Assembly: GCA_964440985.1 (NCBI GenBank)
Contig: CAYTWE010000007.1
Coordinates: forward strand, 1-63,688
Reading direction: 5' to 3'
Length of the DNA stretch: 63,688 bases
Source of the DNA: UBA1731 sp964440985
GTDB taxonomy: Bacteria; Verrucomicrobiota; Kiritimatiellia; RFP12; UBA1067
A program made the translations under genes and the position numbers. Shown here piece by piece: positions 24,146-33,065 of the stretch. Each line of letters begins with the position of its first letter. Positions within the stretch are counted from its first letter, which is position 1. The notes under the pieces are model-generated. The model worked only from the letters and a program-made list of their open reading frames with translations, was not told the origin of the DNA and ran no database searches.

Positions 24146-25056
24146 TTGTCCCAACTCCTCTTTCCTCTGCGTCCTCTGTGCAGCACAACGGCCATTCCGA
24201 TGATTGCCACGAACCCGATGAAGCTCAACACGTCCGGCACCTGTCCAAACACCATGAAACCGAGGGCCGCCGCGAATATTATGCCGGAGTAGTCGTAGAC
24301 GGCGATCTGCCGAGGCTCCGCAGACCTGTACGCCCATGTTATGCCGAACTGTCCGATCGCCGCGCCTGACCCCGCGCCGAGCAAGGCTGCGAACTGCAGC
24401 GGCGTCATTGGATGGTAGTCGCACACGATGAAGGGAATGCACGCCGCGCAGGAAAACACGGAGAAGAACAGTATTATGAACGCGCTGTCTATTCCGGCCT
24501 TTCCGAGCTTGTGCAGCAGGGCGTAAGCCGCGCCAGCGCAGAATCCGCCCATAAGCCCCACAAGCGCGGGAATCGAGAACGTTCCGCCAAGGCCGGGCTT
24601 CACGACAAGCATCGCACCACCAAACGCCCCCACTACGCACAGCGACTGGCGAAGCGTCATGTGCTCTCCGAGAAGCAGCCAGCTGAGAAGCAGCGTAAAG
24701 AACGGCGCCGTCTTGTTGAGAGCCATCGCATCGCCGACAGGTATGTGGGAAATCGCGTAGAAGTTGGCGAAGATGCCGCAGGTGCCGGCGAACGCACGGA
24801 GAAAAAGCTCAGACCATTCACGCACGCCGAAAGGCATCCTGCGATACGGTCGCGTCGCCGGGGTGCGTCCAAAAAACGCCCATGCCGCTATGACAGCCGC
24901 CACGAGATTCCGGAAGAACGCCTTCTGGACTGCGGGCAGCGGAGCGCCGCCGCAGCCATCCGCGAGACGCACAAACATCGTCATCAGCGCAAATCCGAAA
25001 GCGCTCAGCAGGATGCAGGCTATCCCTCTGCGGAGTGAACTTGAGCTGTTCGGCAT
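24142..25056 (-). CDS. EamA/DMT-superfamily transporter
   Basis: This 304-aa membrane protein has ten predicted helices in two EamA repeats (ILLSAFGFALMTMFVRLADG in the first; LPAVQKAFFRNLVAA; GTCGIFANFYAISHIPVGDA). Members export amino acids or other metabolites. It starts 11 nt after lepA with a GGAGCG ribosome site and its stop overlaps the lolA-like start (ATGA), so it is inside the lepA operon. Substrate is unknown. Confidence 0.87.
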   Translation of the reverse strand: MPNSSSSLRRGIACILLSAFGFALMTMFVRLADGCGGAPLPAVQKAFFRNLVAAVIAAWAFFGRTPATRPYRRMPFGVREWSELFLRAFAGTCGIFANFYAISHIPVGDAMALNKTAPFFTLLLSWLLLGEHMTLRQSLCVVGAFGGAMLVVKPGLGGTFSIPALVGLMGGFCAGAAYALLHKLGKAGIDSAFIILFFSVFSCAACIPFIVCDYHPMTPLQFAALLGAGSGAAIGQFGITWAYRSAEPRQIAVYDYSGIIFAAALGFMVFGQVPDVLSFIGFVAIIGMAVVLHRGRRGKRSWDK

Positions 25057-25067
25057 CGACGCTCCGA

Positions 25068-26885
25068 TCAGGATTCCTTTACCGTACCCTTCAGCACGGC
25101 GATGAACGCGCTCTGCGGAACGTTCACGTGGCCGAACTCCTTCATCCGGGCCTTGCCGCGCTTCTGCTTCTCAAGCACCTTCATCTTTCGAGTGACATCG
25201 CCGCCGTACAGCTTCGCCAGCACGTCCTTGCGGAACGGCCGTATGTCCTCGCGGGCGATGATCTCCTTCCCGATCGCCGCCTGCACGGGAATCTTGAACT
25301 GATGCGGAGGAATGGTGTCGGCAAGAGCCTTGCACATCTGAATCCCGCGGGCGCGGGCCTTGCTCCGATGCACCATCGTGGCGAACGCATCGACCGTCTC
25401 TCCGTTCAGCAGGATGTCCATCTTCACGATGTCGCTCTCCTGATATCCGGACGGCTCGTAGTCCATGGACGCATAGCCATGCGACACGCTTTTGAGCGTA
25501 TCGTGGAAATCGATGAGTATCTCGTTCAGCGGCAGCATGCAGTGAAGCATCACGCGCTTGGCATCCATCGTCTCGGTGCCCTCAACCATCCCACGGCGAT
25601 CCATGACGATGCGCATCACATCTCCAATCGATTCCGACGGAGTGATTATGCGGGCCTTGAGGATCGGCTCGGATATCGTGTCGTACGCGCTTGGGTCAGG
25701 CATCTGAAGCGGATTGTCCAGATCCTTGACCGTCCCGTCGCGCAACTTCAGCTTGTAGACCACACCGGGGCTTGTCGAGATTATGTCCAGCCCAAATTCG
25801 CGGCGAAGCCGCTCCTGAACAATCTCCATGTGCAGCAGACCGAGGAATCCGCAACGGAAGCCGAATCCAAGCGCCAGGGACGATTCATGGTGGAACGTGA
25901 ACGCCGAATCGTTCAGGTGAAGCTTCTCCAGCCCCTGCGAAACCTTCGGGAACTCATCGGTCGACATCGGATATATCCCGCAGAAGACCGTCGGATGGAT
26001 GTCGTGGAATCCGGGCAGCGGCTCGTCCGAACCAAGGCGGGACGTCGTAACCGTGTCGCCGATCTTGATTTCGCTCGGATCCTTCACCGTACCGACAAGA
26101 TATCCGACCTGTCCGGCGGAGAGCTGCGACACCGGCTTCTTCGTAGGCGAAAATATCCCCGTCTCATGGATCGTCGTCGTCACGCCTGACGCCATGAACG
26201 TGACGTTCTGTCCAGCCTTGACGGTTCCGTCCACAACGCGAACGTACGTGATCACGCCACGGAACTCGTCGAACACCGAATCGAACACGAGCGCCCGCAG
26301 AGGCGCATCTGCACCATTCGTGACCGGCGGCGGAATGCGCTTGACGATTGCTTCCAGCACATCCGGGCATCCAACTCCGGTCTTTGCGGAGACAAGAAGC
26401 GGATCGTCCATCGGTATCGCAAGTATATCCTCTATCTCACGGCTGACTTCCGGGACGTTTGCGCCAGGAAGATCGACCTTGTTGAGCACCGGCACGATCT
26501 CAAGCTTGGCGTCCTGGGCGAAGTACGTATTTGCGACCGTCTGGGCCTCCACGCCCTGCGCCGCATCCACGACAAGCAATGCCCCTTCGCAGGCACCCAT
26601 TGAGCGGGAGACCTCGTACGCGAAATCGACGTGTCCAGGCGTGTCGAGAAGGTTGAAGAGGTAAGTCTTGCCGTCCTTTGCCGTGTACTCCATCGACACC
26701 GGATGGCTTTTTATGGTTATTCCGCGCTCTCGCTCAAGATCCATTGCGTCGAGCGTCTGCTCCTTGAGTTCACGTGCACTGACGGCATGAGTCAGTTCAA
26801 GGATGCGGTCGGAAAGCGTCGTCTTCCCATGATCCACATGGGCTATGATGCAGAAGTTGCGTATGTTGTCGAGTGTCTGTGCCAT
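25068..26885 (-). CDS. lepA: elongation factor 4 (LepA)
   Basis: This 605-aa translational GTPase has G1 AHVDHGKT (residues 15-22), G3 DTPGH, G4 NKVD, the EF-G-like domains II, III and V, and the LepA-specific C-terminal domain (VLAKLYGGDVTRKMKVLEKQKRGKARM). It acts on stalled ribosomes. The length is standard. Its -10 TATAAT at 26895-26900 is 9 nt before the ATG. It heads an operon that continues into EamA, LolA-like and MMPL/acyltransferase genes. Confidence 0.97.
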   Translation of the reverse strand: MAQTLDNIRNFCIIAHVDHGKTTLSDRILELTHAVSARELKEQTLDAMDLERERGITIKSHPVSMEYTAKDGKTYLFNLLDTPGHVDFAYEVSRSMGACEGALLVVDAAQGVEAQTVANTYFAQDAKLEIVPVLNKVDLPGANVPEVSREIEDILAIPMDDPLLVSAKTGVGCPDVLEAIVKRIPPPVTNGADAPLRALVFDSVFDEFRGVITYVRVVDGTVKAGQNVTFMASGVTTTIHETGIFSPTKKPVSQLSAGQVGYLVGTVKDPSEIKIGDTVTTSRLGSDEPLPGFHDIHPTVFCGIYPMSTDEFPKVSQGLEKLHLNDSAFTFHHESSLALGFGFRCGFLGLLHMEIVQERLRREFGLDIISTSPGVVYKLKLRDGTVKDLDNPLQMPDPSAYDTISEPILKARIITPSESIGDVMRIVMDRRGMVEGTETMDAKRVMLHCMLPLNEILIDFHDTLKSVSHGYASMDYEPSGYQESDIVKMDILLNGETVDAFATMVHRSKARARGIQMCKALADTIPPHQFKIPVQAAIGKEIIAREDIRPFRKDVLAKLYGGDVTRKMKVLEKQKRGKARMKEFGHVNVPQSAFIAVLKGTVKES

Positions 26886-26894
26886 TGGGTGCGC

Positions 26895-26900
26895 ATTATA
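26895..26900 (-). promoter_or_regulatory. extended -10 of lepA
   Basis: TGCTATAAT ends 9 nt before the lepA ATG. The T-run of the upstream esterase terminator (26903-26908) abuts this element directly. Confidence 0.65.
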
Positions 26901-26907
26901 GCAAAAA

Positions 26908-26945
26908 ACACGCCTGCCATTCCGTTGGGGACATGGCAGGCGTGT
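26908..26945 (-). terminator. rho-independent terminator of the esterase gene
   Basis: A 13-bp perfect stem (ACACGCCTGCCAT with ATGGCAGGCGTGT, 12-nt loop) is followed on the minus strand by six T residues. Confidence 0.9.
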
Positions 26946-26946
26946 G

Positions 26947-26980
26947 TCCGTGATTTCTTCCGTGAGCCAGAAATCACGGA
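26947..26980 (-). terminator. second hairpin downstream of the esterase gene
   Basis: A 12-bp perfect stem (TCCGTGATTTCT with AGAAATCACGGA, 10-nt loop) lies between the esterase stop and the main terminator. It has no T-run and may protect the 3' end. Confidence 0.6.
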
Positions 26981-26995
26981 TAGATGCGCCAAACG

Positions 26996-28324
26996 CTACT
27001 TCGTCCTCAACCAGACGTCAAAGTTGAATCCACCTGGCTTCTTTGCGTTCTGCGAGTGCCAAGGATACCAATTGTGTCCGGATCCTATGGCATTGATGAT
27101 TCCCTTGTCCTTCGACCGGCACACGTTGTATGCGGCGTACACGTCCGCAGGCGCACAGGCCATATCCGCGAATCCAACGATGAAACGGATTGGACTCTTG
27201 ATGCCGTAGGCGAAATTCACGCCGTCGAAATATGCGGCGTACCTCTCCGCCGCCGCCCTCTTATCCGCAGACTGCCTGGCGATGAGGTTCGGCCATCCGT
27301 TCATGCGTTTCTGGCGGTAGCCGTAGTGTCCGGTTATTGCGCACACAGCCACAAACGACTTAGTGAAATGAGAATTCAGGTAGCTGAGGAACAGTCCGAA
27401 TCCACCGCCCTGGCTCGAACCGAAATACGTTACCTGCGAAAGATCAACGTCCGGGCGCGCACAGACCCAATCCACCGCCCGGTTGATGCCGAGCATCACA
27501 TCGTGATACCAGTAGTCCTCACGCGATTCCCCGATGCCGGCGATGGAGCATGAGTACGCATTCCTTTCGGGCAACCCATACTTCTCAGCAAGCGCCGCAT
27601 TCTGAAGCTGCATCTGCGCCTTCTGCTCCTCGTGCGTCGCCTTCGGATCGAAAGTGTGGACGTTCATCACGAGATGGATTTCATCATCTCCAGTACCCGC
27701 CGAAACCGCGCCTGGGCCCGCACCAGGAACATTCACCCGCACACGGAACGGAGCCTTGGATGAATCTTTCGGGACGGCCATGAACCCGTAGACGCGCTTT
27801 CCGCAGAACGTCGCAAAATTGACACGATAGCAATTGTATGTCTTCGTTGACAGGCGTTCATCAAGCGTCATTTTCGGATCAAGCGGAACTTCACGCTCAA
27901 GCCGCGCCTTCTCGGATGTCCAGTACTCGTCGAAATCCGCCGGACGCGGCTCATCCTGGCGTATCTTCTCCACATCGTATCCCACGCCCCAGACCACAGA
28001 ATTCGTGCCGGAGCGCACCTGCAGCCGCAAGAACCCCTCCTCGTCCATCCGCCCTTTGACCTTGAATGGATTGCTCTCGGCGAGATCTGTATTGCCGGAT
28101 GCGAACTTCTTCGACCCGAAGTTGTCAAGCGACCATGTCGCCGTGCCCGACTTGAGCGGCGCACCGTCGTCCCCTTTTACGGTGACGGCGAACGTCGCCT
28201 CGTCGCCGGTGCGGTACAGGGCGTCAGCGCGATCCTGCTCGACCTCAATCGTGGCGGCAAACGCCGCAATCGCGGCGAACGCCGGCATCAGCGTCATCAT
28301 CTTCCTCATCATGCACATTTTCAT
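26996..28324 (-). CDS. secreted acetyl xylan esterase (AXE1 / cephalosporin-C deacetylase family)
   Basis: This 442-aa protein has a signal peptide (MPAFAAIAAFAAT after a Met-rich start), an N-terminal Ig-like region of about 110 residues, and an AXE1 alpha/beta-hydrolase domain. The nucleophile elbow is GSSQGGG (catalytic Ser near residue 305), the expected Asp is in IVGFADMACAP and the His in GSGHNWYPW. It removes acetyl groups from xylan or other acetylated sugars. The ATG at 28324 follows GTGAGGCCACA. It lies 38 nt after the sulfite-reductase gene on the same strand, an odd partner. Confidence 0.87.
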   Translation of the reverse strand: MKMCMMRKMMTLMPAFAAIAAFAATIEVEQDRADALYRTGDEATFAVTVKGDDGAPLKSGTATWSLDNFGSKKFASGNTDLAESNPFKVKGRMDEEGFLRLQVRSGTNSVVWGVGYDVEKIRQDEPRPADFDEYWTSEKARLEREVPLDPKMTLDERLSTKTYNCYRVNFATFCGKRVYGFMAVPKDSSKAPFRVRVNVPGAGPGAVSAGTGDDEIHLVMNVHTFDPKATHEEQKAQMQLQNAALAEKYGLPERNAYSCSIAGIGESREDYWYHDVMLGINRAVDWVCARPDVDLSQVTYFGSSQGGGFGLFLSYLNSHFTKSFVAVCAITGHYGYRQKRMNGWPNLIARQSADKRAAAERYAAYFDGVNFAYGIKSPIRFIVGFADMACAPADVYAAYNVCRSKDKGIINAIGSGHNWYPWHSQNAKKPGGFNFDVWLRTK

Positions 28325-28362
28325 TGTGGCCTCACTTGCTTTTGGTTGTGGTGTATGGATTG

Positions 28363-29862
28363 TCACATCTGGCGAAGGATCCAGTCCGGCACATCCTTGC
28401 ACGCAATCGTCTCGCGCTGGAGTTCCCCAAGCTGCACCGGATCTGATTTCGCCCCGACGATCGGCATCAAGGCGGGTTCATCGCCGGATTTGCGGCAAAT
28501 GAATCCGAATCGCGCAAGCGGATTGTTGGTGCAGCAGTTGGGGCATCCGCTGATCCTGACATCGTTCAGGATGTGTTTCGCAATCTTCATCTTCTCCGGA
28601 GTGTCAATCGGCATAATGCGGCGATCCAGCTCCATGGCGACATCGGTCGCGAATGTGGGCGCGTCGTTCACGCCTGTCGTGCAGATGCTGCCGCCGATGC
28701 AGGTGAGGATGTGTCCGGCAAAGCTGCGCTCCACAACGTAATCTATCGGATAGAACCGTCTCTTCAACAGGCCATGCAGAGCCGCAAGCTGGTTTTCCGG
28801 AACGTTCTGGATGCACAGGTCGCCGCTTGCAAGCAGCTGCATCTTCTGCACACCATACGGCTCAAAAGCTTCGTATAGTTTGCCGATCTGACCGTAATCA
28901 AGTCTTGAGTACGGGACGAACAGTCTCACGGCAAACCGTCCATTGCGCAACGGCGCAGTCGCCAGCTGCCTCCAGACATCGAACCCGACATCCTCCTCCG
29001 CATCCGCGACGAATGACGGCTCGGGCCATCTCTCCGGTTCGACCGCATCACCGTCAACGGCTTCCGCTGCGGTTTCACGTCCGAAATACTCATTCAGCGT
29101 CGAAACGAAAGCGTCATCACCCATATCCTCGCGCAGGAAACGGATGCGGGCGTGTGCGCGGTTCGTGCGGTTGCCCTTCTCGTCAAACATCCGCGTGAGG
29201 GCAAACGCCAGACGGCAACAGTCCTCCGCAGGGAGGGCGTCGAAAATCTTAACTCCCACGCTCGGCCTGAAGCCGATGCCGCCGGCGACCCACGTCTCGA
29301 ACACGCGGCGGCCATCCAGCATCTTTGCGACAAAGCCAAGATCCTGCACGGCGGCAAGCCGTCTGTCAGCCACGCGGTCCGCAAACCCGATCTTTATCTT
29401 GCGCGGCAGCGCATACGCCGTATCGAACCGGTAGAACGCGGACGAAAGCGCACGGGCATACGGTATCACGTCGAACGCCGAATCCTCGTGCAGCCCGGAA
29501 CTCGCGCTCACATGAACGTTGCGGAACGTATCGCCTCCGCCCCCCCTGAACGGCATTCCACGCGATTCGCACAGCTCAAGCGCAAACGGCACGCTCCGAG
29601 GCGGAACGCCATGCAGCTGGATGTCGAGACGCGACGTCAAATGGCAGAACGGAAGACCAAGCCTGTATATGATCTCGGCTACATTACGCAAGTCGTCGAA
29701 TGTCACCACTCCACCCGGACGGCGAATCCGCATCATCGCGTTGCCGTCGCGCTGCAGATATATCCCGAAGCCCGCAGACACGCTCTTGAGCTCCTTTGCG
29801 TCGATATCTCCTTGCGAGTACTGCTCCCAGGCGTGCACCAACTTGAACTGAAACGGCTCCAT
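28363..29862 (-). CDS. sulfite/nitrite reductase, siroheme-[4Fe-4S] type
   Basis: This 499-aa protein contains two ferredoxin-like halves and the siroheme/4Fe-4S ligands: CIGGSIC (C-X5-C, about residues 385-391) and GCPNCCTNN (C-X3-C with an extra Cys, about 437-441). It also has the PFRGGGGDTFRNVHVS substrate region and LTSRLDIQLHGV. This is the fold of assimilatory sulfite or nitrite reductases; with YeiH upstream and cysK/metY in the window, sulfite to sulfide is the better guess. It starts 3 nt after the small membrane protein gene. Confidence 0.87.
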   Translation of the reverse strand: MEPFQFKLVHAWEQYSQGDIDAKELKSVSAGFGIYLQRDGNAMMRIRRPGGVVTFDDLRNVAEIIYRLGLPFCHLTSRLDIQLHGVPPRSVPFALELCESRGMPFRGGGGDTFRNVHVSASSGLHEDSAFDVIPYARALSSAFYRFDTAYALPRKIKIGFADRVADRRLAAVQDLGFVAKMLDGRRVFETWVAGGIGFRPSVGVKIFDALPAEDCCRLAFALTRMFDEKGNRTNRAHARIRFLREDMGDDAFVSTLNEYFGRETAAEAVDGDAVEPERWPEPSFVADAEEDVGFDVWRQLATAPLRNGRFAVRLFVPYSRLDYGQIGKLYEAFEPYGVQKMQLLASGDLCIQNVPENQLAALHGLLKRRFYPIDYVVERSFAGHILTCIGGSICTTGVNDAPTFATDVAMELDRRIMPIDTPEKMKIAKHILNDVRISGCPNCCTNNPLARFGFICRKSGDEPALMPIVGAKSDPVQLGELQRETIACKDVPDWILRQM

Positions 29863-29865
29863 TTT

Positions 29866-30162
29866 CTAACCACCTTTCGAGACTTCATCTCCGGCGTCAG
29901 ATCCGGCATCTATCCAGACCCAAAGCCGATACATCAGAAATCCCCATGCGAAGAACAGCACGAAGTAAAGCCATATCGGAAGCCCATCCTTGAAGCCATC
30001 CACGGAGAACCATCTCTGCCAGTCAGGGATGTCCGTGTAGTAGTACTGTCCGCATCCAAAATCAAGTTCCGGCGAAAGGCCGAGATGAAACACCATCACA
30101 TAGACGGCGCCTGCGACTGCCGCCACCATTGCCGCACCGGTCGCTATCGATGTTGTCTTCAT
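29866..30162 (-). CDS. small membrane protein between YeiH and the siroheme reductase
   Basis: This 98-aa protein has two hydrophobic spans (TGAAMVAAVAGAVYVMVFHLG and LPIWLYFVLFFAWGFLMYRLW) flanking a polar loop with CGQYYYTDIPDWQRWF. I do not recognise the family. Its ATG overlaps the YeiH stop (ATGA) and it ends 3 nt before the reductase start, so the three genes are one transcript and translationally coupled. A role as a small subunit of the carrier, or as a membrane tether for electron delivery, is conjecture. Confidence 0.7.
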   Translation of the reverse strand: MKTTSIATGAAMVAAVAGAVYVMVFHLGLSPELDFGCGQYYYTDIPDWQRWFSVDGFKDGLPIWLYFVLFFAWGFLMYRLWVWIDAGSDAGDEVSKGG

Positions 30163-31559
30163 GGGCCTATCGCGGGAACAGGGAAGAATCTTCCGCACAG
30201 CAGCGCCCAAGCCACGATGAACGTCAGGACGAGATTGAAAATCTGTCCAACGATATAAAGCTGAAACGGCTTGCCGCCCTGAACCTGAGAGCAGAGATCC
30301 TTGAAGTTGGTCTCAAGCCCTATCGACGTGAACGCGAGGGCGAACGCCCAGTTCTGAAACTCCTTGAGATGCCGAATCACTCCGTTCGTCGCATCCACGC
30401 CGAACGCGGGCTGCATCACGAACGAGAAGAACATCGACGCGAAGATGAAGCCGAGTATGAACTTGGGAAACCTTTCCCATATCTCGCCTATCCCGACCTT
30501 TCTTCCAGATCCGTTCCCGCCGTCAACCTTCGTAGTGAAGAATATCGCTATGGCGAGCGCAATGAAGCCGATGAGGATGTTCTGGATCATCTTCACGAGC
30601 GCGGCCACCTGTCCGCCAAGATCGCCGAGAGCCTGTCCCGCAAGCACCACTGCACCGGTGGAATCCACCGTGCCGCCGATCCACGCGCCGCCGATCATCT
30701 GGTCAATGCCGACCGCCTTGATGAAGAACGGCATCCCCACCATCATCAGAACGGTGAATATGAGGGACGTGCCGACCGCGAACGCAAGGTCCGTCTTTTT
30801 GGCTTTAGACGCCGCTGCGGCGGCGATCGCAGCGGATGTGCCGCATACAGACGTCGCGGCTGATATCGTCATGACAAGCGGCTTGTTCCTTATCTTCAGA
30901 ACCTTCGTGCCATACCACCACATGAATATGATGACTACGGGCGTTACGCCCCACGCGATTCCAAGACCGTACAGACCGAACTTCTGGATGTTGCTGAACA
31001 GAACCTGCGCGCCAAGAATCACAAGGCCGGTCTTGATGTAGAACTCCGTCCGCAAGGCGGGCTTCAGCCATTCCGGCGTCTTTACCGTGTTGCTCACGAG
31101 CAGACCGAGCAGCAGCGCCCAGAATGCGTATTCAAGATATCGCTTGAAGGTGAATTCGGCGGACAGGATGCGTACAACGCACACCAGAGCAAAAAGTCCC
31201 GCAAACGCAACGATGTACCGTCCGGCCCGCTTTCCCTCAAGTCTGTTGCCAACCGTGAACAGCGTCCCAAGCGAAACGAACGTGACGGCAAGCTTCCACC
31301 AAAGCGGACACGTGAACATTTCGCAGAACGGCTTCACCTTGCCTGGGTTGGCGGCGATCTCTCCCGAAAAGCCCCATGTCGCGAACTTCGCGCCTGAGAA
31401 ATCGAACCAGCCGGTGAGTGCACCCACGGCGGCAACCGCTATCAGGATGAACGCCGCCCATATGGAAAGCCAATCCTCCTTGTGCAAGAGGTCTCTCCAC
31501 CTGAACCTGTCGGCCACGACCACACTGTCGCAGCCGTCTTCCCTTCTATCTGCGGACAT
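30159..31559 (-). CDS. YeiH-family putative sulfate/sulfite exporter
   Basis: This 466-aa polytopic membrane protein matches the YeiH (conserved hypothetical 698) family: LEYAFWALLLGLLVSNTV, FYIKTGLVILGAQVLFSNI, the SVCGTSAAIAAAAASKAKK signature near residue 245, and GAWIGGTVDSTGAVVLAG. It has an extra N-terminal region of about 100 residues with two helices. The family is usually annotated as a sulfate exporter on weak evidence. GAGGTAA precedes the ATG. A plausible TTGCGA-17-GTAAAT promoter lies about 35 nt upstream. Confidence 0.85.
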   Translation of the reverse strand: MSADRREDGCDSVVVADRFRWRDLLHKEDWLSIWAAFILIAVAAVGALTGWFDFSGAKFATWGFSGEIAANPGKVKPFCEMFTCPLWWKLAVTFVSLGTLFTVGNRLEGKRAGRYIVAFAGLFALVCVVRILSAEFTFKRYLEYAFWALLLGLLVSNTVKTPEWLKPALRTEFYIKTGLVILGAQVLFSNIQKFGLYGLGIAWGVTPVVIIFMWWYGTKVLKIRNKPLVMTISAATSVCGTSAAIAAAAASKAKKTDLAFAVGTSLIFTVLMMVGMPFFIKAVGIDQMIGGAWIGGTVDSTGAVVLAGQALGDLGGQVAALVKMIQNILIGFIALAIAIFFTTKVDGGNGSGRKVGIGEIWERFPKFILGFIFASMFFSFVMQPAFGVDATNGVIRHLKEFQNWAFALAFTSIGLETNFKDLCSQVQGGKPFQLYIVGQIFNLVLTFIVAWALLCGRFFPVPAIGP

Positions 31560-31689
31560 TTACCTCAATCTCTTCCTTTACAAATTTACAACTTACGATT
31601 TGCGGTTCGCAACTTGAACGCCGTGCAGACCTCGATCCAAATCAACCGCAATCAAGAATCACCGGTCTCCGCCGCCATCTGCCAACCGC

Positions 31690-33054
31690 TCAATTCTTGA
31701 ACGAATGTATCGGAGCCGGGATGCGGCCTCGACGCGATATGAAGCGCTCGCACGAAAACCTGTTCACAGGCATGATGGGCGCGTGTCCGAGAAGTCCTCC
31801 GAACTCGACGGAATCCCCGACCTTCTTTCCGGCTACAGGGATTATGCGCACTGCGGTCGTCTTCTGGTTCACCATGCCTATCGCCGCCTCGTCGGCGATT
31901 ATGCCGGATATCGTGGCGGCGGATGTGTCTCCGGGGATGGCAATCATGTCCAACCCCACGGAGCAGACGCACGTCATCGCCTCCAGCTTCTCGATCGTAA
32001 GGGCACCGGCCTCAACGGCGTCTATCATGCCCTGATCCTCCGACACCGGGATGAACGCGCCGGAAAGCCCGCCAACGTACGAACTCGCCATGACGCCGCC
32101 CTTCTTCACCTGGTCGTTGAGAAGCGCAAGCGCGGCAGTCGTGCCGGGAGCGCCGGGATGCTCAAGGCCTATCTCCTTGAGGATGTCCGCAACGGAATCT
32201 CCGACGGCCGGGGTCGGGGCGAGGGAAAGGTCGATTATTCCGAACGGGACGCCAAGGCGGCGGCTCGCCTCCTGCGCAACGAGCTGTCCGACCCGCGTTA
32301 TCTTGAAAGCCGTCCTCTTGATCGTTTCGCACAGCGTCTCGAAATCAGAGCCGCGTATCTGCGAAAGCACGTGCTTGACCACGCCGGGTCCGCTCACGCC
32401 CACATTGATTATCGCCTCCGCCTCAGTCACGCCGTGGAACGCACCCGCCATGAACGGATTGTCGTCAGGGGCGTTGCACAGCACGACCAGTTTCGCGCAT
32501 CCGAGCGAATCGCAATCCTTTGTGCGCTCTGCGGTGCTCTTGACGATCTCGCCCATAAGACGAACGGCGTCCATATCCAGCCCCGTCTTCGTGGAGCCGA
32601 CGTTTACGCTTGAGCAGACGCGACCCGTCACGGCGAGCGCCTCAGGAATCGAGCGGATCAGAAGTTCATCGGATCGCGTCATACCCTTCGACACAACGGC
32701 GGAATATCCGCCGAGAAAGTTGATTCCAAGCTCGGCCGCAGCGCGATCGAGCGATTTCGCGATCTTTACATAGTCCTCAGGGGTTCTGCAGCATGACGCT
32801 CCCACCAGCGAAATCGGCGTTATCGATACGCGCTTGTTCACGATCGGTATTCCGAACTCACGACTGATTTCATCGCCGGTCTTCACAAGCCTTCCAGCAT
32901 AGCGCAGAAGCTTGTCGTATACATTTGTGCATACAGAATCCAGGTTCGAGTCGGCGCAGTCGAGGAGCGATATGCCCATCGTAATCGTACGCACGTCCAG
33001 GTTCTCGTCCTGGATCATCTTGTTCGTTTCGAGAACTTCATTTATGGAAATCAT
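31690..33054 (-). CDS. DUF711/PFL-family protein
   Basis: This 454-aa protein matches the UPF0210 (DUF711) family in length and motifs: LDVRTITMGISLLDCAD, NKRVSITPISLVGASC, GGYSAVVSKGMT, VNVGSTKTGLDMDAV and the C-terminal GIGMVNQKTTAVRIIPVAG-type segment. The fold resembles glycyl-radical enzymes but the function is not established. The ATG at 33054 has GAGGAAGAAA upstream. An alternative ATG at 33066 overlaps the stop of the 653-aa gene (TAATG). It is last in a four-gene coupled run. Confidence 0.87.
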   Translation of the reverse strand: MISINEVLETNKMIQDENLDVRTITMGISLLDCADSNLDSVCTNVYDKLLRYAGRLVKTGDEISREFGIPIVNKRVSITPISLVGASCCRTPEDYVKIAKSLDRAAAELGINFLGGYSAVVSKGMTRSDELLIRSIPEALAVTGRVCSSVNVGSTKTGLDMDAVRLMGEIVKSTAERTKDCDSLGCAKLVVLCNAPDDNPFMAGAFHGVTEAEAIINVGVSGPGVVKHVLSQIRGSDFETLCETIKRTAFKITRVGQLVAQEASRRLGVPFGIIDLSLAPTPAVGDSVADILKEIGLEHPGAPGTTAALALLNDQVKKGGVMASSYVGGLSGAFIPVSEDQGMIDAVEAGALTIEKLEAMTCVCSVGLDMIAIPGDTSAATISGIIADEAAIGMVNQKTTAVRIIPVAGKKVGDSVEFGGLLGHAPIMPVNRFSCERFISRRGRIPAPIHSFKN

Positions 33055-33065
33055 TTTCTTCCTCA

